Shown in pieces: positions 33,563 through 46,356 of a DNA stretch of 64,000 nt. This DNA is from Psilocybe azurescens. Its lineage: Eukaryota; Basidiomycota; Agaricomycetes; Agaricales; Agrocybaceae. The notes under the pieces were generated by a model. That model made no database searches and was not told where the DNA came from. It worked only from the letters and a program-made list of their open reading frames with translations. The translations under genes were made by a program, and so were the position numbers. Position 1 is the first letter of the stretch. Every line of letters begins with the position of its first letter. The stretch is from positions 801,599 to 865,598 of the forward strand of contig JAJIRX010000668.1 of assembly GCA_023853785.1 (NCBI GenBank), written 5' to 3'.

Positions 33563-35187
33563 ATGACATCCAATCCACGCGTCATCTTCGCCCAGCGTCC
33601 GGCACCGCACGAGGCGCCGAAGGTTGGAAAGCATCTTATCTTCGACGAGTCACGCACAATTGATCTCGAGCGCGTCCCTCTCAATGGCGGGTATCTGACG
33701 AAAAATCTCATTCTCAGGTATCTCCGTTAATGTTATGTGGATTCTATCGTTATTCTGACATATTCACGCATGTTAATCCAGCCCAGAGCCCGCAATGCGG
33801 GAGCGCATGAGGGACCCATCTATACCCAGCTATACGACTACCTACACCGTTGGCGGCCCGTATGTGCTCATCTGTAGTTCACTTTGTACTCTATTTCTGA
33901 TTGCATGTTAATGTCTCCAGAATCCTTGGGTTTGGCGTCGTGGTAGTCCTCCGTTCAGAGAAGGACGGGTTCAAAGCTGGCGACTACCTCTATGGCTTAA
34001 CAGTTTGGGAGGCGTACACCGTCCAGCCTTACGTTGACGGTATGTCGTCTTAGTATCATTAACTTCCTATATTCACGCACCGATGAATAACACAGGGCGT
34101 GTCAATTTCAAGCCGGAGGAATGGGCGCCAGGCACATTTGACATGGACTCGCTGGCTCTCCAAGTGGTCCCGAATCCTAACGGCCTCTACCCTTTGGTCC
34201 AAGTACACCAGTATTATGGGAACACCCGGCCTTACCGCCTTTGTCGGGGTGGAGGGTATCATCGACGGTAAAGAGGTAAGGCAAAGTCCACCGCTCTGCT
34301 CTTGCGCCAACTTTGAGCTTAATGTATTCAGGGAGAGACTATCTTCGTGTCGGCCGGGGCATCTGCAGTTGGAAGGTAAGATCTATCCTTGTCTTCGTAA
34401 TAACCTTTCTGAGTATGTGATTGTGTAGCATGGTAATCCAGCTTGCGAAGCTCAAAGGGTACGTAAAACTAGGCTCGTCGATCTATATCAGCACTTACCA
34501 TCTGTGTGATAAAATAGGATGAAGGTAATCGCATCCGCTGGCTCGGACGCCAAAGTGGAGTACATGCGATCTCTGGGCGCAGATTTAGCCTTCAACTACA
34601 AGAAGGATAATTATACACAATTCCTGCAGGAGCACGGACCTATAAACGCATTTTGGGTATGTGCTTATCCTGGTTGCTGTCGGGAGCAATGGCTAATAAT
34701 AGTAACTAGGACAACGTTGGCGGAGAAGCTTTGGACGCTGCGTTGGCCGCCATCACGTCCCACGGGAGAATGGCAGTAAGTGTCAAAAGAATGCAAATCG
34801 GCTCAAGATTGACATGCACAAAATCTTAATTTAAGATCTGTGGAACGTCCGGGACTGACGTCCTCCCACCCAACGAGCATTATAGGCTCAAGGTAAGCCC
34901 GACCTTACCCGCTAGTAAATTCTCCTGTTGAGTGCTTGATTGCATAGAACGCGTATCTGATCATGAAGAAATGCATCAGTATTCGGGGGTTCATTGTCCC
35001 GGACCTTATCCCCCAGTACATGAGCAAGTTCTTCGAAGTCGTCCCAGCATTGGTGGCACAGGGAAAATTGCAAAGTCGAGAAACAGAAATAGAGGGGATT
35101 GAGAATGCTCCTCAGGCCATCGTCGACACTTTGGCCAGCGGGCATGAGAAGGCTGGCACGCTCGTTGTCGTGGTTGCAAAGGAGTGA
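33563..35187 (+). CDS. MDR-family NADP-dependent reductase (leukotriene B4 dehydrogenase-like)
   Basis: The first exon is MTSNPRVIFAQRPAPHEAPK. Segments then run LNGGYLTKNLILR, PEPAMRERMRDPSIPSY, ILGFGVVVVLRSEKDGFKAG and DYLYGLTVWEAYTVQPYVDG. The Rossmann part contains IMGTPGLTAFVGV, ETIFVSAGASAVGS, MVIQLAKLKG and MKVIASAGSDAKVEYMRSLG. Further on are NAFWDNVGGEALDAALAAI, the substrate lid region and IENAPQAIVDTLASG, ending VVVVAKE. This is the zinc-free medium-chain dehydrogenase/reductase fold, which reduces enone double bonds with NADPH. About nine exons give about 350 residues. A one-base excess at TTGGTCC (34194-34199) shifts the frame between NGLYPL and SKYTSIMG and is probably an error. 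It might serve detoxification or a small pathway with the P450. Confidence 0.85.
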
Positions 35188-37518
35188 TGTGTAGTTTTCC
35201 TGGGGTCACACGAATGAGAGTCTACGCTAATGCCGGAAGAAATCAGAATTAGCACCTCGTGTGAAAAATCTGACTACCGACATAGGTCTATCGTAATATT
35301 TCCTGGGTTACATTGGGGTAAATTGTGTTTTTGTAGGTTATACCAAGCAGGCAGTTCACAAAACGACGGTTGTTTTTGCAAAGCCGGGCCTGTCCAGTGC
35401 CGATCACATGGTCGCACAGACGGCACATTGTCCAAGGTTTTGCGTATTCAGAATATCATCGGCTTTGAGCACCCCAGAGGGCGTCCATCGGCATTTCCAC
35501 AGGATTTGTATTCGGTTGAATTGGCCCTGGTCATAACAAGGTCGACAAATCCTTTCAGGATGGCGAATGAGACTGGAAGAGGAGTAGTTGTGTATCTCGG
35601 GAAAGCGTAGAGATCATGTTAGTTTTTGTGATTAAACACTTTGTTTCTAATGTTCTACACTTGATATTTGGACTTGTACAAATGGACACTTAGTTAGAAT
35701 TCGCTCTTTTCGGTGTTTTTGCACACTGTTCTGTTAATAACTTTTTGTAGAGTAAAGTTATTCAAATTCTGATCACTGATCCGGAATCCCCTCGTTGAGA
35801 CGGTTCCGGTGATATATAATTTGTCACGTAATTATAGGTTTGGTGTTTTGACGCAATATTGTGGACACCTATAGTCACGCCTCGCCATTTTTAGACACTT
35901 AGCCATGTAAAAGACCAGTATTCCTACTATGTCTGAGGAAACAAAGACACTAGAACAAGATTTGGAGTCTACAGAAGCAATTTACTATTTTCACTCATAC
36001 TTGTCATTGTTGCGCATTTGAGATTTGACTCTATTGTTACTCATCAGTATAGCTACTGATTTGTGCATTATTGTCTATTTCTAACAGATCATTCCATTAT
36101 CGCGGGGTACAGTGCGATACGACGAAGGATGTGTAAGCCGTTTGAGTGCCGTTTGAATCCCTTGTCCGACGCGTACATGCCCCTCAGGGTTCAGAGTATA
36201 AAGAATATAAGTTGGAAGTACCGGCTTGTAGGTACGACTTCTCGTAATAGGGGACACGCCACCACGTGTGTCTTGATCCCGTCGTCTTTCTGTACACTAC
36301 GCTTGAAGTCGCACGACGACGACTACACGAACCTTTTGCATAGCTTACTCCTTTCCCAATCTCATTCCTAGCATCGCTTAAAATCCCACCGCCCACCCAT
36401 CACCGTAATTATTTTATATCCTAACATCTACCACACATAACCTAGATAAATTTCAGGTAGAGTAAAACTTTTAGAAGTGCGAAGAGGGGGTCACGGGTCA
36501 CCCTTCAGCGCTCAGCGCTTCCATCGGCTTTCTACGCCCTGAAGACGAGGCGGCACCTCTGCCGCCGACCTCTCCCCGCTATCTATCTTACGTCCCTTTA
36601 CAATACATTCCAGGTGCAATGCACTTCCCTTGAGAACATACATAAAGAGCTGTGTAGAAGGCCCTTTCTCATGTCGCTATCCCTGATTTTGATGTCGAAA
36701 TGTGGTCTAGAACTTTCGTCGTGGTATGACTTGGGATCTGGAGGACATCAGTTATTTCTAATCTAAACAAATCTGCCGATGTCCATGCAGATAATCTGAA
36801 TATAAGTCATACCTGAGACTGCAATTGAGGCCTGAGGCCTTGCACTCTGTAAGCTTGGCGGCTCACCACTTCATATACAGTCCGAGAAACTAGATGCCAG
36901 AGTGTATTTATAGCGTCAGTTTGGTGTAACGGTTACGGCTTGTCGGACTAGCATGACCAGCTTACACACTCGCACTTAAAGAGCTCGAAGCGGCAATGAT
37001 AAAGGAAAGTAGTAACAGGTGTCCGGGAACGTTATGGTTGATGTGACACATACTGCCACACCAGCAGTGTTTTTGTGAAAGAATTAATCTGCAGCTTACA
37101 GATTTACTAGGCTTTCCGGACGACCGGGTTGCAACTACTCAAGTATGTAGTTGAAGGGATGGATCGCACGCAACTTGAACCGCGCAGCTATTGAGACCCT
37201 TGTTCATGCCACCTCATTGGCTGTCAGTTCAACGAACACCTCCGATATATATGGACAGATTTAACCAGTAGCTGTTGCGATATCGTGACAGCTGTTATAT
37301 GCACTCTCGGATTTGACTTTCGCTGATTCCTGAAGATCTCCAAAACAGGGGCGCTATTTACTTATATTAATGCCGAAGGCCATCGGCAACTCCGGTCGAT
37401 CTGCAGCAGCACGTGTGAAAAACGAGGATATGCTAATCTGCAACAACGCGAGGCTCAGGCTTGCATTGAAACTAAACTACACCGCTTTCATTCCAGGATC
37501 TGCAGCGCTAAAGGTGGC
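35188..37518. other. Intergenic DNA, 2.3 kb
   Basis: No gene recognised. The largest frames (35230-35610, 126 codons; 36063-36371, 102 codons) lack domains and intron support. No tRNA is visible. GCGCTCAGCGC at 36507-36520 is a short palindromic word. Confidence 0.4.
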
Positions 37519-40500
37519 ATGACTTCATTGCGGAGACTGGCACTGCATGCATCGGCGCTGAGCGATGCGGAGTACGAGCTGTATACGTCGAGTCTCAGGG
37601 ATATCGCTTTGGGTGATGAGGATGAAGAGGAGGAGCAGGTGGATGTGAATGGAAAGGGACAGGGACGGGGTGGAGCACGGGCTGGCCATGGCGACGATGC
37701 GTATTTTGAGGAGATGAAGATTGGCGTGCGGGAAGCGCGGGCGTGGTTGAGAGGCAGATATTCCCATGTCCCCTCCTCGGTTATAGATAAGGTCCGTTCT
37801 CTCCTGTCTTTGCACTTTCTCGTTGCTCGCTCCGTCTTTGACTACGGTGTTGGTTGGAGTGGATTCTGATTTGCATTGATGTAGATTCTCAGACTGTTCT
37901 CGCCGCACCTCGCGCATGGCGATCTATTATCCGGATCAGAGTTCTTCGCTGCGCTGCGCCTCGTCGTGCATGCGGAGAGCGGGCACGAAGTCGAGAGATC
38001 CCTAGCCTTTGTGCAAGGTGCGTCCTCTCATCACCTATCTCTCTGTCAATGAAAACTGTACACTGACGACGACGGACTGAATCGCAGCTGTCCCTTTACC
38101 CCGTGTTTCTCATTCTCAAGGCGGTGGAGCGAGTAGTACGTCGTCGTGCATATGGGCTCAAGCCCATTCCATTCCTAATAATCTGACTACCACCTCCACC
38201 ACTCTCTTTTCTTTCTTTCTTTCTTTCTTCGACTGCATACAGCCACGTACACGACCCCATCGACATCACAGACGCCATCGCCTGCCAAACGCCATGCGGA
38301 GCTGCCCCTCCCCCGCCGATGCCATCACGCCGGCCAACATCCACGGCCTCCTCGTCGTCGAGACCCCCGGCGACAGCACCCTCGCCTCGCACAACCCTTT
38401 CGCGTTCGCACAAGCACACGCCGACTCCCACTCTCAGCCCCAACCGCAACCGCAATCGCACGCACATTCTCGCCCGCAACAACCACCCCTCTGCACCCCT
38501 TTCAGCGCTCCGAGTCGTCCAAATCCGCGCCTACACCAGGTGCAGCCGCAGTCGCAGCCGCAGCTTCAGCCACAGCACCCACAACCACAACTACCGGGCA
38601 TCACGCGACGCACAACCCCTTCGTGCAGCGCCCGCCCCCGCCTGCGCAGAAAGCGAAAGCCCCACCCGCGCACTCGGAAGACGGCAGCAGGATCCCGCCG
38701 CTCCCCCGCGCAAACCGCCGCCGCCGCCGCCGCCGCCACTCTCGTCTTCATCTTCGCATATCATCCCCTCGTCCCTCCGCCGCAACACGTCTCCGCGAAG
38801 AATCGCGCAGAGCGCTCCGTGTCGCCTGCGAAGGCAGCGCGTCCTGCGCCCCCGGTCCCGCTGCCGCATACGCATAGTTATAGTCAGAGCCACGCGCATG
38901 CACATAATCTCGTGCCCCCACTGCCACCGCCCCCACGCCCCCGCTCTCGTCCCATGTTACGTCGACGCTGATGAAGCAGAGCCTGCACGCGTCCAAGGTC
39001 GCGCAGACGATGAAGCGGGCGGAGGAGATGCTCGAGAAGGAGCGCGTGATGCAGGTGCTGAAGAGGAGTTCGGGGGTTGGTGGGGTGGTGAGTCTTTTTC
39101 TTTGGTTTTTGGTTTTTGTTTCTGGTTCTGGTTTTTTTATCGCTGCTTCTTTGGTGCTGCTTTTTTTTGCTTTTTGACCTTTCGTCTCGGTGCCTTCACC
39201 TTCCTCTTTTTATCATTATTACTGTATGTTCTGGGTTCTTTGATTTTTTCCTCTCATAAGTTTACGTTGGCACTCATTCGCGGCGTTCTCTTTCGAGCGC
39301 GATGTTCATCTCATTCCATTCCTCTATATTTTATCCTTATTTCTGTGTTTTTGCGTGTTTTCGATTTCTCTCTCGTTCTCCCCGCGTTCTCCCCCGCGTT
39401 CTCGTTGTCCCTTTCGTCTTTCGTTCCCTATCTCTTCGTCTCGTGTTCTTATTTATTCTTTTCTTTTCTTCTCTCTGCGTTTTTCGCACTTTGGACGTGT
39501 ACTGTGTCTCTCATTCTTTCGTTCTTCCTCTTACGATTTTGATCTTGGTTCTGTTTCATCTCCTCTCCCCTCTTATTCTTCCTATATTTTGTGCGCTTTC
39601 TGTATTTTACTTTTTTTTCCCTTTTCGTCTCGATGCCTTCACCTTTCTCTTTTTTCCCCCCTTGCTGTATATTCTGGGTCCGTTGATATCTTTCTCATGA
39701 ATTTACGCTGGCATTCATTTGCGCTTGCGTTCTCCCGTACGCAATCGTCATCTCATTCCAACTCTATATTTGGTTCTTCTTTCTGTATTTTTGCGTGTTT
39801 ATTTTCGATCTCTCTCTTTCGTTCTCCTTGCGTTTTTGCTGGCCCTTTCATCTTATCTTGGTTCCTTATCTCTTCATCACTTTTTTTTTATTTATGTATT
39901 CTTTTCTTCTCTCTGCCTCTCTCGTATTTTTGGACGTGTCTCTTTCTCGCGACCTCGTTCTTCTCCCCTTTTTGATCTAGGGTGTTCTTTCTGTGTTTCT
40001 CGCTTTTTCGATGCCTCTCTCTCTCGTTCTCAATGTTGACATCTGTGTTTTTTTTTTATCTTCCTCTTTCTGCTTTTTTCGCGCTTTACTTTGGAGGACA
40101 GCCGCCCTTTCTGTCGTTCTTCCGCGTCACTGTTCCTGTTCCTGTTTTTATTCCCTATCCCTTGTTCTTGTTCTTTTTCTCGTTCTCGTTCCCGCTTTCT
40201 GATATTTTGTTCTTGTTTTTCGCTTCCGTCATCTGTTTTCAAATTCGTATCTTCTTTATTTCTTCTCTATCCTGACGTTTCTGCACTTATTGGTTTGTCG
40301 ATGCCTATACCTACCTCTCGATTTTACACATTCTGCTTTTTTCGGGTTCACGTTCACGTTCACGTTGGAACCTGTTTTCTCAGTCTTCTCTTGTTCTCTT
40401 TCTCTTTCTCCAAATTTTTTCTTAAAATTTTTTGGTTGTCTTTGCGTTTTTCGTGTTTTCTATAATACCTCTTGTTCTCTTGTTCTCCTTCTCTCTTTCT

Positions 40501-42440
40501 CATTTTTCTCCAACCTCTGTCCCCCTTTCTTTTTGTATTTGCTGTTTGGTCACACTCGCAGTACGATGCTTATGCTACGTCATTATTCACAGGCACGAAC
40601 ACGAACACCAATACGTCGAATCAAAACCAATATCTGCGCAGTGAGTCCCCTGCAAGGATGTACGCCTCCTCGGCCTCGGCGTCCTCCACGGATGAGCGCG
40701 TGGCACCGCCTCTTCCTCGGCGACGGACGCAGCAGAGTCAGCAACATGCACATACACGTCCGCAGCCCCTCTATCTCGAGAAGGAGAAGGAGAGAGATAG
40801 GGATTCGGAGAAAGAGCAGAGTCGCGGAGGGACACTGAGGCAAAGAGACATGCACAGGGAAAGGGAACTCGCGCCGTCCCCGCCGATGTCGGCGAGCTCG
40901 ATGGAGCAGGTCGCGCGAGCGCATGTTGATGTGCGTGCTCATGCGCAGTCGCTTTCGGATCCGTTTGGTGTTGGTGCTGGAACTGGTGTTGGGGTGAGCC
41001 CCTTCCGCTCGCCCGTCGACGCTGTGCCTGCGCATCCCCACCCCCGACATCCGAACCACGCGTTCATGCACGGGCTCGGGCAGGCGCCGACGACGGACTC
41101 CCCTCCGCAGTCGCCCTTGGCTGAAAGGGACTCTTCGCGATACGCGACGCCGCTGTCTGGTTCCTCCTCGTCGAGTTCCCTTGCGGGGTCGAGGCCTGGC
41201 TCGCGCGTCCGCGGGCAGGTTAGGAGTATGAGCATGAGCATGACTAGTGCCAGCATCCCGACAAATAGCCAGCAGCAGTATCCACCGCCTACGCATCCCG
41301 ACCGCAAACCGCCACCGCCCCCTCCTTCTCTTCCCCATCCCCATCCCGACGGCGGTGCCGCTGCACACGCGAACGCGACCTCGACTCCGAGTGCAAATGG
41401 CTTGGGGGACATTATCCACGGGTTTTCCGCTCGCGGTCAATGCACCAGACGAGTCCAAGCGCGAGCCCTGGTAAAACCTCCGCTCCAGGTATCGGGACAG
41501 GGATGGGGGCGGGTAACTCCCTGCGCCGCCACCGCCTGTGCGCAGGCGCAGGCCAGAGAGCGTGCAGGTTCTCCCCAACTCCACCTCGAATCTGAACTTG
41601 TACCAAGGGTATCAGCAGTACCAACCGCCGCCTGTATCGCCTGGTAAGGCCGCGGGGGCGGGGACGGGGTTTGGGCTGGGAAGGCATGCGACGGTGAGCA
41701 CGAGCACGCCTGGACGCCGGCGCTCGTCGTTGAGCACCGCGACGGCGGGCGGTGCTTGGTCGAAGGATGACGACGAGCGCGATTATGGCTATGACGCGCA
41801 CTCGACGCTCAGTTTACGTGACCAAAACACAACGGCGGCGGCAGCGACAACCGACTCCCCGCTCTCGACAATCCGGCGCTCGATCGAGCCGCTCCTGGAC
41901 AACCTGAACAGCCTGAACAGGAGCATCGCGGCGGACCTCGACAGGGCGCGGTATAAAGCTGAGGCAGGGCTTTCGCGGCGGGGGTTCGTCCGGGAGCCCG
42001 CGGTGCATGTGGGCAAAAGGGGGAAGAGGAGAGGGAGGAGGAGGAGGGGCTTGTTAGGGCCGGGGGAGGGGGCGGGGCTGGTGGGCGAGAGGGAGGGAGT
42101 GACAGGGGCAGGGGGAGGGATAGAGGAAGAAGAGGAGGGGCGCGCAGGATGCGGGGATGAGGGGCCCGGTATGGATGTGGACAGTCCGTCAGTGGACACG
42201 AGCCAAGATGGGGAGCTGGATCAAGAGGGAGATGAATCGGAGCAGTGGAGGAAGAGTCGTGGGATGGGCATGGGCATGGATGTTGGGAGGCGTAAAGGTG
42301 TGCGGGACAGGGATAGGGATAGAGAGGGTGTTGGCGCTAGTGTGAGGGGTGCAAACGTGAACGTGTTCGAGACGCGGGAAGAGCTGCTGGAGAAGGATAA
42401 TTTGAAATGGCCTGCTGGGGAGGGGTGGAAGCCTCTGTAA
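37519..42440 (+). CDS. Large Pro/Ser-rich protein with N-terminal EH-like domain
   Basis: Exon 1 (37519-37791) starts MTSLRRLALHASALSDAEYE. Exon 2 (37885-38017) gives ILRLFSPHLAHGDLLSGSEF and FFAALRLVVHAESGHEVERS. Together with VREARAWLRGRYSHVPSSVI this resembles an EH/EF-hand-like helical module, as in endocytic scaffolds. After TTYTTPSTSQTPSPAKRHAE comes a proline-, glutamine- and serine-rich linker. Then come a helical piece (ASKVAQTMKRAEEMLEKERV), the long intron 39088-40561, and a disordered half starting YDAYATSLFTGTNTNTNTSN. The C-terminal part contains LSTIRRSIEPLLDNLNSLNR and ends LEKDNLKWPAGEGWKPL. Between 38310 and 38950 the reading frame switches at least four times, starting at the C5 run 38310-38314. 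The EH assignment is by pattern only. Confidence 0.55.
39088..40561 (+). other. 1,474-nt pyrimidine-rich intron with internal tandem duplication
   Basis: The exon ends ...GGGGTG, followed by GTGAGT at 39088. The acceptor is CTCGCAG at 40561, joining in frame to YDAYATSLFTG. Neighbouring introns are 50-100 nt. The whole span is T- and C-rich on the coding strand, dominated by words such as TTCTCTCTCGTTCTCC. A unit beginning TTCGTCTCG.TGCCTTCACC (39181) recurs at 39624, a period near 443 bp. Open frames inside (for example 39302-39700 and 39355-39975) are Phe/Ser/Leu low-complexity translations, not exons. Confidence 0.7.
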
Positions 42441-45400
42441 GTAGGTGGGTGCGGTTGGGCGTAGGTTGGTGCGCCGGTGGGTTGGTGTGGGAGAGGAGGA
42501 GGGAGGAGGGAAGATTGGAGGTGCCTGGCAGGGGTGTGGGGTTAGCAGGTCTTGGTTCAACTCTTCTCTTCTTTCTTCTTCGTTCTTCGTTCTTCGTTCT
42601 TCGTTCTTATTTCCTTTTAGACTTTATGATATAATGACTGGCTTTGAATCTCTGATTTTTTATAACATCCTTTGACGTGTTTCACGTCAGTTTGTATATA
42701 CTCTGCAGTTCGTTTTCGGTTCTGCATTCTGCATCTTCTCAGCTTTCCTTTCGACTGATATTCACTTCATCATCCAGCATCCAATATCACACCCAACATC
42801 ACACCGAACGTCAACAAGCATTATTTGTAGAATTTATGTATATGCCCTTATCCATATCACCACCACTCGCATCGCATCTTCTGGTCTCAGCTGCATGCAG
42901 CCTGTTCGTAGTACCGTCGTTGTATAGCTTAGTGTGTATTTATATAGTATCCGGAGGACTGGAAATGTTCAACTTGTACAATATGTCCGATCGACGGCTT
43001 TCCATCTAGCTGGCCCATTGGGTTATACTATATTTGCACTGAACTTAAGCGCGGTCCATCGACGAATCATTTCAAAGCCAAATAAACTGAGCAGGACTGC
43101 GGATTGTCGTCATTCCTTCTGGATTGCTTGGACTCTTTAGTGCAGGTATTACACCATTCCTATTGGCGATGGAACGGCTTGCACCTCAGGAGCACTATGA
43201 TCACCGGCATGTCCGAATTTGTGCACGGTAAGAGTTTCACAGTCGGCGATGTTCGTTGGAAGTACGTGCTCGCGCTGCTCCTTTTCTCTCCTCCGATTTC
43301 ACAAGAGGTCAATCGTAAGCCTTTTGAATACTCAACAGCTATCTGGGATATGAGTGCCGTCACTGTGATTTTACTTGTACCATTCCATCAGGTTCTGATT
43401 AAGATTGTTGAGGCTGATTGTTCGTGGTCTCTATCAGCACCATAGGGTCGCTTATCTACTATCTTGCAGCAGGCTCGAGCTCACTGAAGGAGTTGTTAAT
43501 GCTCATATCTGATGCCTTCTATCTCAAAACAAGAAACTATTTAATTGTTAAATCAATGCTAATTCTTTGTTGAAATGGCAATAGAAATAAGCCTCGTAAA
43601 TCATGGATCACAGTCAAATACAGATCAGCAAAGCTATATTCTATACATTGCAAATCTTAATTAGAGTCGGCTGTCTGGCCAGGGTTCAAATCGTGCCTCA
43701 AGCCATGATTATATTGAGACTAAGACACGCAGGGTTCAATGAGTAATTTTCGAAATTGTGTACGAAAGCCGTATTGTTAAAGACACTGTACAGCCTGATA
43801 AAGCGTCCCTGTGAAGCCATATTCTGTAATCGTAGCCGGATCCTTTAATCCGGACCAGCGCACGTGACCCTCGTTTTCACCACTGCATGATTAGTACATG
43901 TAGCCTGGAAGTGTAGTTTCATCGCTGCCTCACAAATGTCTAGTCTTCGCGAAACATTTGATTGAATACTATGGTTCTGATTTATCTCTACTGTTCCTGA
44001 TTTGCATCAATATTACTGCCCGACCTTGAGCCCGAACTCCTTGAAGATCTGAGAGAAGCCTGCTGTTCGGAATGATTTACACAACACCTAAAACACCTCG
44101 CATCCACTAATCCGAATGCTATGCTTCATCAATAATTTATATCATACAGACAGGAGCACCTCTGTTGGGTTTAGAAGGCTGGATCGTTTTCTAAAGTTTT
44201 TGGAACCGTACCGCCGTCGGAGATTGAATGATCGGATAGGTCCCCAGTGAGGTACTGGCCATCAAAATAGAGTCCGTCTGGGAAAGTGTATCGTAGGTGT
44301 CGCACCGGCACATTCTAACGAAGGTGTTTTCAATCCTCCGTTATAGACTGACCTCGAAACCATGCGAAATTCCAAAAATATTATAAGGTTTGCAGGAACT
44401 GTTGTTGGCTGCTATATTTAGTTTACTTAGTGCCTCAGTGTCAAAAATGCTGTAGGAAGGCATTTCATTCTAAAGATTCCTGATAGGCTATGCGAGCCAC
44501 TAGCATAAGCAAGAATATAGAATCAAAAATCTCTTACCATTCCATTGTGGAGCTATAACACCACGAAGAATCACCGTGGACAAATACCATCCCCCATGAG
44601 ACAGTCATGCATCTCAAGCGCTCATCAATCAACCAATCTCAACGTTCTCCTGCCCATGCGTCTATTTAGACAAGCCCTGTATACATCATTCTTGAATCAA
44701 TACAATTGTGAAAGGGAGCATTGAGGAAGTGCCGAATACGCGACCCGAACGGACGTCGTATATAGACAGCACGTAAGAGCGGCGATTTTGTTGACATTGA
44801 TGGTCATCAGGCTTCTCAAGAGCTACACATTCTGTATTGAGTGATATATTTGGCTGCGGTGAAAGCATCACAACATATTACGTGCGCGATGAGAACGGAA
44901 ACGGTATATGGACCACACTCGATTGTTGACGTAGATGGCCGTAGTCGTGAGTATTTGTGTTATACTTTCAGGTTATTGCTTATCGTCTACATACACCTAT
45001 GATTATCAAAGACGGTCGAGTCGGCCCAACTGTTCAGATCCACCAAAGACACTGACTGGAGTCGGGAACATTCCATTCTCGAAGTCAGAAATTACATCAA
45101 AGTGAGGGAGCAGCGAGTGTAAACCTGAAAGATAGGACACCCCGACTTCCGAAAAAAGTCGTACGACACAACTGATTTATTGACGTCCAGTTCGTCAAAT
45201 TCACGATGCGAGAATGCATCAGTATGGGCCAGCCATCGGCACTGATTACTGTACCTCCACGACCACTATTCATATTTTACAATTGATATCTAACTTCAAC
45301 ATACATCGATTCCCGTAACACATGGCTCCATTATGCATACTGATCTAGAAACTGCAAATTGTGCACACTTAATAATGTTGCAATGTTGTTTGTTCAATTG

Positions 45401-45996
45401 AATTGGTGGTTATCACAGTAGAGACCCAAGGGGCCTCTCAGTAAATAACTGACGTACTTGACAATTATTTACTACGACTTCATTTGACTCGGTTGCACGT
45501 GACGTCAGCCATACAGCAGATAAGTCGAAAACCTGAAAGCCTACCATTGCTTATACTTTGGCCTGTTTCATCAAAGAAGTGCCTTTTGAATATAATGGAC
45601 TCAGTTCAACGGGCTTTTCTTAGAGATCATGAAATTTATTTTTAGCACATGCTCGAAACGCAAATTCTGATGACATATGCTACTACCCTGGGTTGTCCAC
45701 GGAGGGGTATGTGTTATAGGGAGTCGACTGTATGTCGAAACAGAAAAGATTAAATCATATGTAGAAAATTCAATATACCTCGCCATGGAGGTGGGTTTTC
45801 CCAGATCTTATCATCCTTTAAGGAGACGCTGAGCAGATTGCTAAAAATGATGTTTTTAGTCCATTGCGATAGAAGTACCTCCAGTGTACGTCTTGGTCGT
45901 GTTATCACGTACTGATACTCCTTTACTCGCACACAACATCCGTTATTACTTACCAACACCCCCTACATCTGAAACTAATCGGACTCGGCCTAGCAT
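42441..45996. other. Intergenic DNA, 3.5 kb
   Basis: The first 300 bp hold the 3' region of the preceding gene, including a TTCGTTC tandem near 42578-42605. A plus frame at 43104-43445 (113 codons, MSSFLLDCLDSLVQVLHHSY) is partly hydrophobic but has no family or intron support. Nothing else is recognised. Confidence 0.35.
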
Positions 45997-46356
45997 TCAC
46001 ACTGTTTTCAGGACCACAGCGAGTGACTCCGGGTATATGTTTCTCATCAAGTTATTGATCAGCCTAGCCAAATACTCACAAATCACAGATGCCACCACTA
46101 AGTTGAGCAGATTACTTTGGCTTCTCTGTACAGTTGGGAGTGGGAAATATCGAATCCAATCCATTAGATGTCCGTACAGTATCTGTGCATCGCAATTGCG
46201 ATTACTCTTCTTTAGTATTCGAACTGACCATTGAGTGCCCTGAAAGACCGCCATGACTCCGGAGAGATTGCGAGACAAAGTCAGCGCGCGCAAGATACGC
46301 ATCTCTCGGTACTTGACCCGATCATCATGGCTAGATTTTGCACCTAAGTAGGACAA
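45997..46356 (-). pseudogene. Possible 3' fragment of a membrane protein gene
   Basis: A 119-codon frame starting MSYLGAKSSHDDRVKYREMR ends NNLMRNIYPESLAVVLKTV. A segment of the type ILYGHLMDWIRYF..NLV followed by NNLMRNIYP resembles the end of DUF6533-type membrane proteins. No upstream exons were found. It may be a relic or a chance frame. Confidence 0.25.

Noticed and set aside
39302..40465. Several plus-strand frames of 97-206 codons rich in Phe, Ser, Leu
   Set aside because: They lie inside the pyrimidine-rich intron; low complexity and mutually overlapping.
40583..41801. Minus-strand frames up to 333 codons
   Set aside because: Antisense shadows of GC-rich coding exons, full of Arg; the plus strand has the coherent protein.
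43681..43725. tRNA candidate from GGGTTCAAATCGTG
   Set aside because: No A-box at the right spacing and no cloverleaf.
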